Of a stretch of 64,000 nt of DNA, positions 8,647 to 17,737 are shown in pieces. Position numbers and translations under genes: made by a program. This DNA is from Nostoc sphaeroides (lineage in GTDB: Bacteria; Cyanobacteriota; Cyanobacteriia; Cyanobacteriales; Nostocaceae), in contig NZ_CP031941.1 in NCBI RefSeq assembly GCF_003443655.1, forward strand, positions 3,284,501-3,348,500, written 5' to 3'. Numbering within the stretch: position 1 is the stretch's first letter; every line of letters starts with the position of its first letter. The notes under the pieces are model-generated. The model made no database searches. It was not told the DNA's origin and saw nothing but the letters and a program-made list of their open reading frames with translations.

Positions 8647-9444
8647 CTACTTAATTATACTGATCCATGTCCAGGCAAGTAGCACAGCCGCGATCGCACC
8701 GATCAATGTATTAAAAATGTTTACTACCTCATTAGTCAGCCAAGTATACTTAGATTGCAATGTTGCCCCAATCACACTTTCTAAGTTAGTGGCAATAAAT
8801 GCTGCCAGTACACACCAAGCTACTCCTAATAGATCAATTAAACCAACTCCCCAACCAACAAATGCGATCGCTACAGAAGCCACAATCCCAGCTAAAGTCC
8901 CCTCTAAACTTACCGCCCCTTCTGTACCGCGAGGCACTGGTTGGAGTGTGGTAATTAGAAAGGTGCTTTTACCATAAGCCTTACCAACTTCACTAGCAGT
9001 GGTATCAGCCAGCTTGGTACTGAAACTCGCTACATAGGCTAACAATAATAGGGACTGGGGATTGGGGACTAGAGATTGGGAACTAGGTACAATAAATCCC
9101 GAATTTATTATCCCTACTCCCAAAGCACAAAGCGCCCCAGTCAAAGCCGAACCCCAAACATTTTCTGGGCCTCTTGCCCCAGAACGCTTTTCGGCAATTC
9201 CTTCAGCCTCCTTCTGCGCCATTCCGATGCGGGTAACGCCAGAACCAACAAGAAAATAGAACATTACTACTGCATATCCTTGCCAGCCTAAAGTTACCCA
9301 AATTAGGATGGCCAGAAACCAAGCATGGAATAATCCAGCAGGGGTAAGCAGCTTTTTCGGAGCAATCCAAGCTAAACCCAATAGAATTGTGTTTAATACT
9401 ACCGCCACCAACCAGGGATTAACAGAATTAATTAAGGATGACAT
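8647..9444 (-). CDS. DUF92 / TIGR00297 membrane protein (VTE6-type phytyl-phosphate kinase candidate)
   Basis: Polytopic membrane protein with about six or seven hydrophobic segments, and conserved polar loops SGVTRIGMAQKEAEG and ADTTASEVGKAYGKS typical of DUF92. Plant VTE6, a phytyl-phosphate kinase in tocopherol/phytol salvage, belongs to this family and has cyanobacterial homologues, so that role is plausible here by family only. I chose the ATG at 9444; a TTG two codons upstream is the only longer option. The loop SSQSLVPNPQSL (encoded at 9051-9089) is a translated intergenic-type repeat absent from the rest of the protein's logic. Confidence 0.85.
   Translation of the reverse strand: MSSLINSVNPWLVAVVLNTILLGLAWIAPKKLLTPAGLFHAWFLAILIWVTLGWQGYAVVMFYFLVGSGVTRIGMAQKEAEGIAEKRSGARGPENVWGSALTGALCALGVGIINSGFIVPSSQSLVPNPQSLLLLAYVASFSTKLADTTASEVGKAYGKSTFLITTLQPVPRGTEGAVSLEGTLAGIVASVAIAFVGWGVGLIDLLGVAWCVLAAFIATNLESVIGATLQSKYTWLTNEVVNIFNTLIGAIAAVLLAWTWISIIK
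9051..9089. repeat. GGGACTGGGGATTGGGGACT-type repeat inside the DUF92 gene
   Basis: A run of GGGACT/GGGATT/GGGAAC 7-8 base units, of the kind found between Nostoc genes, sits in frame inside a coding region. It adds about 12 residues to an extramembrane loop. Confidence 0.75.
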
Positions 9445-9450
9445 CAGCAA

Positions 9451-9994
9451 TTAATCAATGAGTAATTTTGTCTGAATATCAACAGAATAACTAATTTGTT
9501 ACCCTTAGTAGCGTAAGGGGGAAGTCAAAAATCAAAATTATACAACGTAAGAGTTTCGTTGATTTGGAATGAGTGTTTTATTTACGTCGTGCTGTACTAG
9601 TACTTAATTTATGACACCTCCGCAGCTAAAGTAATATGTTTGTATTATTAACTAAATAATTATGTGTAAATTATGTAGATGCAGGGCGAAGTCTACAGTT
9701 CTAGGGTGCAGCAGATGAAGTGGTACTCAATCTCCAATCTTAGTTATAAGGATAAAGGATATAAGTTAATGTCAATTAAAATTGTGTTCAAGTTGACCAC
9801 AATTAAGATTTAACAGCATAAATTGTAGATAGCATCAACTACTAGTACAGCGCGGCGTAAATAAAGCTACAATTTTAAAACTTGCAAATGTCTTAATATA
9901 CAAAACTTTTGACTTTTGACTTTTGACTTTTTTACCCTGAGCGCAGCCGAAGGGTGACTTCCGCCTTGCGGTACTAGTCTTTTCCACACAACCT
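9451..9994. other. Intergenic region with short repeats
   Basis: No gene seen between these divergently transcribed genes. It contains a TTTTGAC 7-bp tandem run (about 9907-9931), an inverted CCCTGAGCGCAGCCGAAGGG repeat (9935-9954) and AT-rich stretches that could hold both promoters. Confidence 0.6.
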
Positions 9995-10426
9995 ATGAGC
10001 CAAACTTTATTTCATCTTGCTTTCCCTGTGACTGACATTGCCCAAACAAAAGCATATTACGTGGATGGCTTGGGCTGCATTCCTGGTCGTGAAAACCATC
10101 ACGCCCTGATTCTTAATCTCTACGGTCATCAATTAGTAGCTCACGTTACCAAAGAACCCTTGACACCGCAACACAGTATATATCCTAGACACTTTGGGCT
10201 AATTTTTACCCAAGAACGTGACTGGCAAGACTTACTAGAAAGGGCACAACAACAACAGCTACCTTTTCGTGAGGAAACCAAAAACCGCTTTGTTGGTTCT
10301 CCTCTTGAGCATCGCACTTTCTTTTTAGAAGATCCTTTTTATAACCTCATGGAGTTCAAGTATTATCGTCACCCAGAGGCGATTTTTGGGAGTTACGAAC
10401 ATACGCAAATTGGGGATAGGGGTTAA
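9995..10426 (+). CDS. VOC superfamily (glyoxalase/dioxygenase-fold) protein
   Basis: Small metalloenzyme-fold protein of 143 residues with paired beta-alpha-beta-beta-beta modules. Likely metal ligands are His7 (LFHLAFPV), the His in HQLVAHV near 49 and the Glu in LMEFKYY near 121, all at the expected VOC positions. The reaction cannot be told from sequence. Candidates are a glyoxalase-like lyase/isomerase or an extradiol-type dioxygenase. It stands alone between repeats, with no operon partner. Confidence 0.82.
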   Translation: MSQTLFHLAFPVTDIAQTKAYYVDGLGCIPGRENHHALILNLYGHQLVAHVTKEPLTPQHSIYPRHFGLIFTQERDWQDLLERAQQQQLPFREETKNRFVGSPLEHRTFFLEDPFYNLMEFKYYRHPEAIFGSYEHTQIGDRG

Positions 10427-10427
10427 G

Positions 10428-10459
10428 TAATTCGTAATTCGTAATTCGTAATTCGTAAT
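10428..10459 (+). repeat. TAATTCG 7-bp tandem run
   Basis: Four exact copies of TAATTCG plus a partial fifth start one base after the stop codon of the VOC gene. This is a short tandemly repeated repetitive sequence of the heterocystous type. Confidence 0.9.
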
Positions 10460-10593
10460 TTAAAGAGGAATAAATTCAGTGTGGCAAGCATTCTAGTAGA
10501 GCGATCGCGGAAATAAATATACCATTTCAAATCGCGTAAGAAGCTCAAAATATTATTATGCGTGAATGCGTGACTTTCGCCTTGCGGTACTAG

Positions 10594-11229
10594 CTACTGA
10601 CTGGATTTTTTATTCAGTAAGGGTAACTTAATCGGTTCTGTTAAAGCTGCTTTTACTGCTGCTAGACTTCTAGGGTCTGTCAGCATCCAAGGGTGTAGAG
10701 CAACTGGTACTATGACTTCGCTTCCTACGGACATTTGTGAACTATTGGCTGGGACAATCATCAAATCATAAGGTGTCCAGATAGACGTAAAATCTAGCTG
10801 CCCCAACATTACAGCATCAGAATTTAAATCCTTGAGAAAAACGCTGTCCGGGCGCATTTGCACGCAACCAGGACGCCAGGAACCATAAGCAACCACAGTT
10901 CCATGATGGGGTGAAGATATTGTGATAAATCTCTGAACGCGGTTAATTCCTCCCAATCGCTGGACATAGTAACGGCTGACAATTCCTCCCATGCTGAAGC
11001 CTACTAAATCTAGGCATTGTTCTGGTGCAAAGGTGGCTGTAACATAATCTGCTACTTGCTTTGCCAACTCATCAAGACCCACATCACCATTATTAGGTAC
11101 GAGATCGAGGGAATATACAGACCAACCCTGTAATCCTAAGTGACCCGCCATTTTATGAAAAACTGCCTCTGTGTCGTCAATTCCATGTATTAACAAAACA
11201 GGATTGCGTTGTTGATTTTCAATGTTCAT
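10594..11229 (-). CDS. Alpha/beta hydrolase, lipase/esterase-like
   Basis: Probable lipase or esterase of 211 residues. It has the oxyanion motif LLIHGIDDTE (near 13-22), the nucleophile elbow GFSMGG (Ser near 79), a probable acid in WTPYDLMIVP and the His in ALHPWML near the C-terminus. The spacing fits bacterial LipA-type triacylglycerol lipases, but no signal peptide is present, so it is likely cytoplasmic. Substrate unknown. It is convergent with the VOC gene, and no operon partner lies immediately beside it. Confidence 0.85.
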   Translation of the reverse strand: MNIENQQRNPVLLIHGIDDTEAVFHKMAGHLGLQGWSVYSLDLVPNNGDVGLDELAKQVADYVTATFAPEQCLDLVGFSMGGIVSRYYVQRLGGINRVQRFITISSPHHGTVVAYGSWRPGCVQMRPDSVFLKDLNSDAVMLGQLDFTSIWTPYDLMIVPANSSQMSVGSEVIVPVALHPWMLTDPRSLAAVKAALTEPIKLPLLNKKSSQ

Positions 11230-11725
11230 TTACAAAATCTGGCTCAATTTTAGGGTGTATTTCACTTTTGTAGGTACATACTGCTCTACAAACTGAAGCT
11301 GTTGCTTTTCGGATTCTTTAAAAGACATTTTTGCAAAACTGAAATGCTCCCAAAGATAGTTCGTATAAAATTTAACTTATAGCCAGCGCTATTTGCCAAC
11401 AGACTATGACACTCCCCCCTCTGGTTGTTTTCTTCAATCAGCAATTTTAAAACAAAGAAATGTTAATTTTTGTAAAGCCTGCTTTCAGAATCTTGCTCTT
11501 AGTTACAGTAAAATTTAATAATTAGTTCTCGGTGTATACAGGCCGCAAGTGCTTGCAAAAGAACATTTGCCCAATAGTTTTACTACAATGTTGATTAAGC
11601 ACAAACCTATAAGGGTTGTCACCAGAATGGGGTGACGCAAAGTAGAAAATGTAACATTTTGTCGTAATTTTTAACAATTACGGTCGAGTTTCAAATATAA
11701 AAGGTAAAAGGCAGGAGTAATTGTA
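11230..11725. other. Divergent intergenic region
   Basis: No gene seen. Must hold promoters for both flanking genes. AGAAAATGTAACATTTTGTC (11643-11662) includes the short palindrome AAAATGTAACATTTT, and AGGAG at 11713-11717 is the ribosome-binding site of the gene at 11726. Confidence 0.5.
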
Positions 11726-12259
11726 ATGGATTTTATCAAAAAGTTAATTTCGGGTATTCTGGGTTTCATTACCGGACTGTTACCAGGCAAGAAGAAAAGC
11801 AACGGCTACTTTTTGGAATTGGACGAAGCCAAAGATGCTGCTAAAGATGCTGCTCAAGAAGTAGCATCAAACGTAAAGAAAGTAGCAGAGACAGTTGCAT
11901 CAAATGTTAAGAAAGTAACGGCAACAGAAGCACCAGAAGCACCAGAAGCACCAGAAGCATCCAAGCCAGCTTCTTTGAACGGAACAAAAACCGCCGCAGC
12001 TAAAACTAAGGAAAAATCAGCGAAAAATCCTAAACCAGCCGATGTTACGCTAGTGCAGACTGCTGAGGGTCTTAAAATTGAACCTGGCAAAAATGCAAAA
12101 GCAGCAGCAGCCAAAGTCCTCAAAGAGGAGCCAAAAGAAACTACCTTTGCGCCTAAATATCTCGCTCCTTCGGCTACTAGCTCTAATGGCCGTCGGCGTC
12201 CAGGGGCAAATATGAGCGCTTTCTTAGACATGGCACGTCAGGTTAAAACCCCTGGTTAA
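11726..12259 (+). CDS. Conserved Lys/Ala-rich hypothetical protein with amphipathic N-terminus
   Basis: Function unknown. It is a 177-residue, highly basic, low-complexity protein. The N-terminus (DFIKKLISGILGFITGLLPG) looks like an amphipathic membrane-binding helix. A coiled, Ala/Lys-rich middle follows (KDAAKDAAQEVASNVKKV repeated), including an APEAPEAPEA run. The C-terminal 35 residues are the least repetitive part, including FAPKYLAP and FLDMARQVK, and may be the conserved functional motif. A good AGGAG ribosome-binding site precedes the ATG, and a strong palindrome follows the stop by 4 bases. Confidence 0.75.
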   Translation: MDFIKKLISGILGFITGLLPGKKKSNGYFLELDEAKDAAKDAAQEVASNVKKVAETVASNVKKVTATEAPEAPEAPEASKPASLNGTKTAAAKTKEKSAKNPKPADVTLVQTAEGLKIEPGKNAKAAAAKVLKEEPKETTFAPKYLAPSATSSNGRRRPGANMSAFLDMARQVKTPG

Positions 12260-12263
12260 ATCA

Positions 12264-12289
12264 TAGAGACGCGAAATTTCGCGTCTCTA
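12264..12289. terminator. Perfect 26-bp palindrome, terminator-like
   Basis: TAGAGACGCGAAA pairs perfectly with TTTCGCGTCTCTA and lies 4 bases after the stop codon at 12259. There is no clear T-tract, so it may act as a transcript-end stabiliser. It belongs to the dispersed GAGACGCGA repeat family. Confidence 0.6.
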
Positions 12290-12582
12290 TACTACCGATG
12301 AGTTAATTGTGAATACGCAATATTAAGACAAGTTTACCAGTTGTAGATGGAAGAACTCTCCAAAGTAGGAGCGATCGCTTAATTTTCTCCACTACAACTG
12401 CAATCTTTTTGGGTTTTTCTTAAACTAGGTAAGTAGCTCGGCATAAATAAAAGTTTGTAGTAAGGACTTTAGTCCTGATAATGCTTGTTTTGAGCGATGA
12501 ATCGCTCACTACGAACTAGGATTTTATTTTATGTTTAATTATACTTGCTTACTTAATAAGTAAATTAATTACGAATTATGAA

Positions 12583-13647
12583 TTATTTAACAAATACCAG
12601 TCCACTATATAAATGAAAAGCTGAGTCCCAATTAGTATGTTCCCTACGCAACAAATGAATGTGAGACTTAATATGACCCAGCATTTCTGTTTGATCTAAT
12701 GTTGTATCTGCAAAAGATGTGAAATCTGACCAAATTTTGACTTTAGGTAGTTGCTGGTCAATCCAACTTGATAAACTATTCCAATTAATTCTGATTGTAT
12801 TTTGGCTAGCCTGGGGAATAATTTCTAAATTTTGCTGAAATTCATAGCCGTTATCATAAAGTCGGAGAATGCAACGTCTACCAGGTATGTGTAAATCACA
12901 AAACTGAGCATAGTCTTGTGTTTGAGTTTTCCATTCCAGTTTACGGCGGGCATTAACATCTACAACTTGTTCAAAAATAGGTAACAGTCCCACTACTCTT
13001 GCTGTAACTTCTGACCAGTCAAAGGTAAGAGAACCGAGTTGATTTGTCTCATTACGGCAAACAACTGTAGCTTGTGGGGTAGATTCTTGGAAATATTTGA
13101 CTTGATAAACTTGAATTTGTTGAATTTGAGCTATTGTTGCCCAAAAGCAAGGAATACCAGCCTGCTGTAACTGTTTCCCGTAAAATTTTAGTTCTCCCAC
13201 TGGGCCAATGCGGTACAACCTCCAGCCACGGCTTGGTAGTAGCAGCCTTGCAGTATAGGGGTCTAGCTGCATAATCTGGGCAAATTTGCGAGACGCTTTT
13301 GTTTTGAGTTCGTTACTGAGTGGCTCTAAAACTAGTACGCCCAGTTCGCTGTTATTCCCTTCGGCTGTTGCTTGAGAAATGGCTCTTTGTCTTTCTTCTA
13401 GTTCGATTTCTTGTAGCCGTCCCAAACCTTGACGTGCGAGGGTCACTACTCTACTATTCCTCGTATCTCGCAACAGTTGCCGATAAACTTTTTCCGCATC
13501 CTGGAGCTTTCCAGATACTTCATGTAGACGACCGAGATAAAATTGTACCCAAGGATGTTCTGGCGATTCTACTAGCAACTGTTTCAGTAATTTAGCAGCT
13601 GTTTGATAATCTTTACGCTCAAAGGCGATCGCAACTTGCTCAATCAT
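12583..13647 (-). CDS. TPR-containing cyanobacterial protein of unknown function
   Basis: 354 residues. The first 80 or so form two tetratricopeptide-like helical repeats (AFERKDYQTAAKLLKQLL and the PWVQFYLGRLHEVSGKLQDAEK unit), a protein-binding fold. The remaining 270 residues show no motif I recognise, though they look globular and fully coding. Soluble, no signal peptide. It lies 60 bases downstream of rsmE on the same strand and may be cotranscribed with it. Role unknown. Confidence 0.78.
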   Translation of the reverse strand: MIEQVAIAFERKDYQTAAKLLKQLLVESPEHPWVQFYLGRLHEVSGKLQDAEKVYRQLLRDTRNSRVVTLARQGLGRLQEIELEERQRAISQATAEGNNSELGVLVLEPLSNELKTKASRKFAQIMQLDPYTARLLLPSRGWRLYRIGPVGELKFYGKQLQQAGIPCFWATIAQIQQIQVYQVKYFQESTPQATVVCRNETNQLGSLTFDWSEVTARVVGLLPIFEQVVDVNARRKLEWKTQTQDYAQFCDLHIPGRRCILRLYDNGYEFQQNLEIIPQASQNTIRINWNSLSSWIDQQLPKVKIWSDFTSFADTTLDQTEMLGHIKSHIHLLRREHTNWDSAFHLYSGLVFVK

Positions 13648-13707
13648 GTTTCAACCCACTGGATCAATGTCTCGCGCAAAATCACTTTTGCGTGAGCTAT
13701 AAATCAT

Positions 13708-14457
13708 TTATACTTCACAAGCTGCGGTAATTAAGGATAATGCTACTACTGGGGCTGTAACTGCTCTCAGGATGCGACGACCAAGGGAAACAGGCTCAAA
13801 TCCAAATGCGATCGCATTCTCTACTTCTTGTGTTGTCCATCCTCCCTCTGGCCCGGTAGCAATAACAATTGTTTCTTGTCCTATGTCATTTGTCATTTGT
13901 CCTTTGGGCTGTAAGCAATCTTTTAAATGGGGAAATTGACCACGCGCCACACAGATATATTGCTGGCTGTTTGCAAATGACAGATGACTAATGACCAATG
14001 ACAAACCAGTATTAAAAGTAACAGGCTCTAAAATTGTTGGTACAAAAGAGCGCTCTGATTGCTCGGCGGCTTCCGCAGCGATGCGCCGCCAGCGTTCGAG
14101 CTTTTGAGGACTAGGATGAAGCAAAGTGCGATCGCTCAATACTGGTGCAATACAAGTTACTCCCAACTCCGTACAACACCGCACTACTTCATCAAATCCA
14201 TTGCCTTTGGGCAACGCCACCATCAGCGTAATTGATACAGGTAATTCTGTTTCTACCAAAAGCGCTTCTAAAACCTGTGCTTGTTCCCCTACTAGCTGCG
14301 CCAACCACCATTTTCCTTTACCATCCATTGCAATAAAGCGATCGCCTTCACGCAAGCGCAACACGCGCCCCAAATAATGTTGCTGTTCTTTGGTGAGCAA
14401 AATTTGCCCTTGTTGGAATTGGGAGGGTGCGATCGCTATTCGTTGCAGTTGAGACAT
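13708..14457 (-). CDS. rsmE: 16S rRNA (uracil-1498-N3)-methyltransferase RsmE
   Basis: Methylates U1498 of 16S rRNA using S-adenosylmethionine. The PUA-like N-terminal region contains HYLGRVLRLREGD. The SPOUT methyltransferase part contains LPKGNGFDEVVRCCTELGV, the AEAAEQSER motif and the knot motif ATGPEGGWTTQEV, then LGRRILRAVTA near the end. I chose the ATG at 14457 because it starts the family's usual N-terminus and leaves 13 bases after the upstream Uma2 gene; an upstream start would overlap that gene. Between AEAAEQSER and GPEGG the protein holds extra residues encoded by TGACAAATGAC-type repeats (about 13883-14006). Confidence 0.93.
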   Translation of the reverse strand: MSQLQRIAIAPSQFQQGQILLTKEQQHYLGRVLRLREGDRFIAMDGKGKWWLAQLVGEQAQVLEALLVETELPVSITLMVALPKGNGFDEVVRCCTELGVTCIAPVLSDRTLLHPSPQKLERWRRIAAEAAEQSERSFVPTILEPVTFNTGLSLVISHLSFANSQQYICVARGQFPHLKDCLQPKGQMTNDIGQETIVIATGPEGGWTTQEVENAIAFGFEPVSLGRRILRAVTAPVVALSLITAACEV

Positions 14458-14470
14458 TTTTCTTAATAAA

Positions 14471-15115
14471 TTATTGCCCTGCTGTAGATATCTGCTGTCT
14501 AACCCAAGTACGAAAAGCACGAGTTACTGCTATTTGTCCAACTTTCTTGCTTTCTTGGATAAATCGGGGAATCTCCGTCACCAGCAAAGGCGCAAAAGTT
14601 GGACTGCGATCGCTTTGCGAGTATTGTCCATTATTAAGGGCGTAGATTCTCAAAACATTTCCGTTATAACGCCAGAATTCTGGGACTCCCATTGAAGCAT
14701 AAAGAGCTAACTTGTCTATCTTGGATCTGGAATATTCTACTTCCAATACTAAGTCTGGTGGCGGGTCTGTATTCAGGTCAATATTTTCTTTGTTGCGGAC
14801 TAAGAATTCATTTTGGATATAGTAGCTACTGTCCGGCTCGGCTCCTCGTTCCAAATCATCCCGCGTCATAGTCAACGAACCAGCGCTTTTAACTTCTAAA
14901 CCAAATTCTTCACACAGCACAAGAACAAAACCTTCAATGAGACGGTTTGAATTCTCGTGCGGCATTAGCGGAGTCATAATTTCTACTATTCCGTTGTCAT
15001 AAGCTAGCCTTTTATTTCGCTCACATCCCATATCTGCCAGCATAGCTTTGAATGTCTGCCAGCTGATGTTTTGCAGCACATCCCTAGTTTCTGCGAATTT
15101 TGCTGTCGTTACCAT
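14471..15115 (-). CDS. Uma2 family endonuclease-like protein (DUF820)
   Basis: Member of the very large cyanobacterial Uma2/DUF820 family, predicted PD-(D/E)XK nucleases of unknown target. 214 residues. Candidate catalytic residues are in AEPDSSYYI (Asp), PPPDLVLEVE (Asp and Glu) and the following KIDKLALYASMGVPEFW, which is the family's most typical segment. The ATG at 15115 begins a normal-length protein. It lies 13 bases upstream of rsmE on the same strand, so cotranscription is likely. A link to rRNA methylation is not implied. Confidence 0.88.
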   Translation of the reverse strand: MVTTAKFAETRDVLQNISWQTFKAMLADMGCERNKRLAYDNGIVEIMTPLMPHENSNRLIEGFVLVLCEEFGLEVKSAGSLTMTRDDLERGAEPDSSYYIQNEFLVRNKENIDLNTDPPPDLVLEVEYSRSKIDKLALYASMGVPEFWRYNGNVLRIYALNNGQYSQSDRSPTFAPLLVTEIPRFIQESKKVGQIAVTRAFRTWVRQQISTAGQ

Positions 15116-15185
15116 AGTTGAGTTTTCCTGTGGATGTGTTACCTAATACCATTTCTTTGTGAGGCTGCGCCAAACCCTTTTAACT

Positions 15186-15234
<49 letters not shown>

Positions 15235-15314
15235 GTGTCCTTTGCGTCCTTTGCGGTTCGTTCTTCTTCTTTGTAGTTAAATATGGTTTAGCGCATCTTC
15301 ATACAGAATTAATC

Positions 15315-15490
15315 AGGACTTACGCACTGTACAAAATAACTATCTTGTGTACCAACGTAAATACGTTGTTTCAGGCTTTTGTCTATCACCCTTGATTGGG
15401 CGCGATCGCCAAAATATCATTGAAAAATCTAGCTATAAGCCTTGAAAATTATACCTGCTATTTTGGCTTTTCTGTCAATGCGTAAGTCCT
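15315..15490. mobile_element. 176-bp MITE-like element, copy 1
   Basis: Bounded by perfect 12-bp inverted ends AGGACTTACGCA (15315-15326) and TGCGTAAGTCCT (15479-15490). It has no coding capacity. A second copy of exactly the same length is at 61155-61330, similar throughout (shared internal GTTGTTTCAGGC, GCGATCGC, TTGAAAAATCT and AAGCCTTGAAAA). ATTAAT lies immediately right of the element and one base away on the left, a possible target duplication. Confidence 0.85.
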
Positions 15491-15523
15491 ATTAATATAA
15501 CTGTATTAGGATTTACGCGAGAA

Positions 15524-15549
15524 AGACACAGATGGATTTATCTGTGTCT
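15524..15549 (-). terminator. Hairpin downstream of sir
   Basis: AGACACAGAT (15524-15533) pairs with ATCTGTGTCT (15540-15549) around a 6-nt loop, 33 bases past the sir stop. On the minus strand the following sequence is TTCTCGCG, a weak T-tract, so terminator function is only probable. Confidence 0.5.
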
Positions 15550-15581
15550 CTCTTTGATTTCATTATCTTCAATTTTTCGGC

Positions 15582-17498
15582 TTACGAAAGATTCTGGAAA
15601 TAAGCCTCTAGCGCTTCAGTCACCAACTGAGTCATCGGCTTACCTTGACTTTCTGCTACTTCCTTCAACTTGCCATAAACCTCTTCTTTCAAATTCACCC
15701 GATGGCGCGATTTGTTTGCACCATTAGCGGTATTAGGATCGTAGCTAGCAGCAAATTCGCGGATGGCATCAAAACCAACGCGATCGCAAAAATCACCGAA
15801 TTTTTCCTTCGATTTCCGAGATTTTTTAAAGTAAACAAAAATCGGCTCTAGGAAGGTGTCTAAATCATTATGGTGCAGCTTCTCTGTGTAAGGTTGTGCC
15901 AATCGAGTCTGATTTGGCGAACCCCCTAACCATAATTGGTAAGATTCTGGAGCGCTACCGACAAAGCCCAATTCTGCTAAGTAGGGACGAGCGCAACCGT
16001 TGGGGCATCCTGTCATCCTTACCACAAAATGCTCATTTTGTAAACCAACTTTATCTAAAAGGGCGCGAACTCTTTCCAAAATACCTGGTATTGCTCGTTC
16101 TGATTCCGTGATTGCCAAGCCGCAAGTGGGCAAAGCCGGACAAGCCATTGCATACCGCACTAACGGTTCGATTTTACTAGGGTCGTCTACGATACCGTGA
16201 CGGCTGAGAATGTCTTGAATCGCTTCCTTGCTATCTGGTTCGATATCGTAAAAAATCAGGTTGTGGTTCGCTGTTAGACGGATGGACAAGTTGAACTGCT
16301 CGACAATTTCCCGCAAAGCGGTTTTCAGTTGAAACGAACCTTCATCTTTGATTCGACCATTGTCAATGGAAATACCTAAGAATAGCTTGCCATCACCTTG
16401 TTCATTCCAGCCAAGGAAGTCGTAATATTTGAACTCTGGCAGTGGTTTGAAGGCTTCCACTGGTTTACCGAAATATTCTTCAACTTGGGTGCGGAATTTA
16501 TCTACACCCCAATCGTTGATTAAATATTTTAATCTGGCATGACGACGATCAGTGCGATCGCCATAATCTCTTTGGGTAGCAACAATCGCTTTCACTATGT
16601 CGTAAACGTCATCTTTCGCCACATAACCGATGGGGTCTGCTAACCTAGCAAAAGTTTCTTCTTTACCGTGGGTTCTACCTAAACCACCACCAGCAAAAAT
16701 ATTAAATCCTTCTAATTGCTTCTTCTTATTGGTAATCACTACCAACGTCAGGTCTTGGGAATATAAATCAATCGAATTATCCCCTGGCACCGTCACGCAA
16801 ATTTTAAACTTGCGGGGCATATAGTAAGTGCCATAAATCGGTTCTTCGTTGTCATGGATAATTGTGCCATTTCCATTGCGTTGTCGCGCCGCCTTAACCT
16901 CTGGGGCTTCTTCAGCACTAATTGCTTTTTCCCCATCTAACCAAATTTCGTAATAAGCGCCTGTTTGCGCTGTCAGCAAGTCAGCAATATTTTGGGCATA
17001 CTCCCAAGCATACTGGTACTCTGGGCGATTCTTAAAGGGGGCTGGTGGTGCCATCACATTGCGATTAATGTCGCCGCAAGCTCCCAAAGTCGAACCCAGG
17101 TTCTTGACAATTGTGGCGATCGCTGATTTAAGATTCTTCTTTAAAATTCCGTGCAGTTGGAAACCTTGACGGGTAGTCGCTCGTAAGGTGTGGTTGCCAT
17201 ACTCATCAGCTATTTTATCTAAAGCCAGATATAGCTCCGGCGGTACTAAACCACCCGGATTTTTTGTCCGCAGCATAAACTGGTAATCTTTTTCCTGTCC
17301 CTTGGTGCGGTTATCGCGGTTATCCTGCTGGTAAGAACCGTGATACTTCAAAAGCTGCACCGCATTTTCGGTAAAATGAGTAGTGTCTTGAAGGATCTCA
17401 GTAGCTACAGGTTCACGCAAAAAATTACTATTTTCCTTGATTCCTTCGACTTTGGAAGGCTTACGGGTTGCGATCGGGGAAGGAGCAGATTTAACCAT
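15582..17498 (-). CDS. sir: Ferredoxin-dependent sulfite reductase with C-terminal RHH-like tail
   Basis: Reduces sulfite to sulfide with six electrons from ferredoxin, in cytoplasmic sulfate assimilation. Two ferredoxin-like half-domains alternate with siroheme/4Fe-4S-binding domains. The four cluster Cys are in CPALPTC (near 456) and GCPNGC (near 499). Siroheme-domain motifs include [12 protein letters not shown] and [13 protein letters not shown]. The catalytic part ends near residue 590. The last 40 residues ([17 protein letters not shown] and following) resemble a ribbon-helix-helix module and are not part of the reductase fold. Similarity to nitrite reductase is expected, but the Cys context and overall form fit sulfite reductase better. 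Confidence 0.92.
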   Translation of the reverse strand: MVKSAPSPIATRKPSKVEGIKENSNFLREPVATEILQDTTHFTENAVQLLKYHGSYQQDNRDNRTKGQEKDYQFMLRTKNPGGLVPPELYLALDKIADEYGNHTLRATTRQGFQLHGILKKNLKSAIATIVKNLGSTLGACGDINRNVMAPPAPFKNRPEYQYAWEYAQNIADLLTAQTGAYYEIWLDGEKAISAEEAPEVKAARQRNGNGTIIHDNEEPIYGTYYMPRKFKICVTVPGDNSIDLYSQDLTLVVITNKKKQLEGFNIFAGGGLGRTHGKEETFARLADPIGYVAKDDVYDIVKAIVATQRDYGDRTDRRHARLKYLINDWGVDKFRTQVEEYFGKPVEAFKPLPEFKYYDFLGWNEQGDGKLFLGISIDNGRIKDEGSFQLKTALREIVEQFNLSIRLTANHNLIFYDIEPDSKEAIQDILSRHGIVDDPSKIEPLVRYAMACPALPTCGLAITESERAIPGILERVRALLDKVGLQNEHFVVRMTGCPNGCARPYLAELGFVGSAPESYQLWLGGSPNQTRLAQPYTEKLHHNDLDTFLEPIFVYFKKSRKSKEKFGDFCDRVGFDAIREFAASYDPNTANGANKSRHRVNLKEEVYGKLKEVAESQGKPMTQLVTEALEAYFQNLS

Positions 17499-17737
17499 TA
17501 GACTTGTATAGTATTCTCAATAAAGCATTAGTAGACGCCGAATCAGCACCCTTCGGCTATTTTATCCCCGGTAATCCGGCCGGAATAATGAGGAATAGTT
17601 TAATTTTACCACGACAAAAGCAGGCTTTGTCAGTGATGTCACACTTAACAAAACCAGCTTTTTGAAGTAGTGAGTTTTAAGTGCTGAGTCCTGAGTACTT
17701 AAGTAAATTATAAACTGACTGAGGACTCAATAATCAT

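Noticed and set aside
11854..12231. Ala-rich open frame on the minus strand
   Set aside because: Antisense shadow of the Lys/Ala-rich protein gene, which has a good ribosome-binding site and start.
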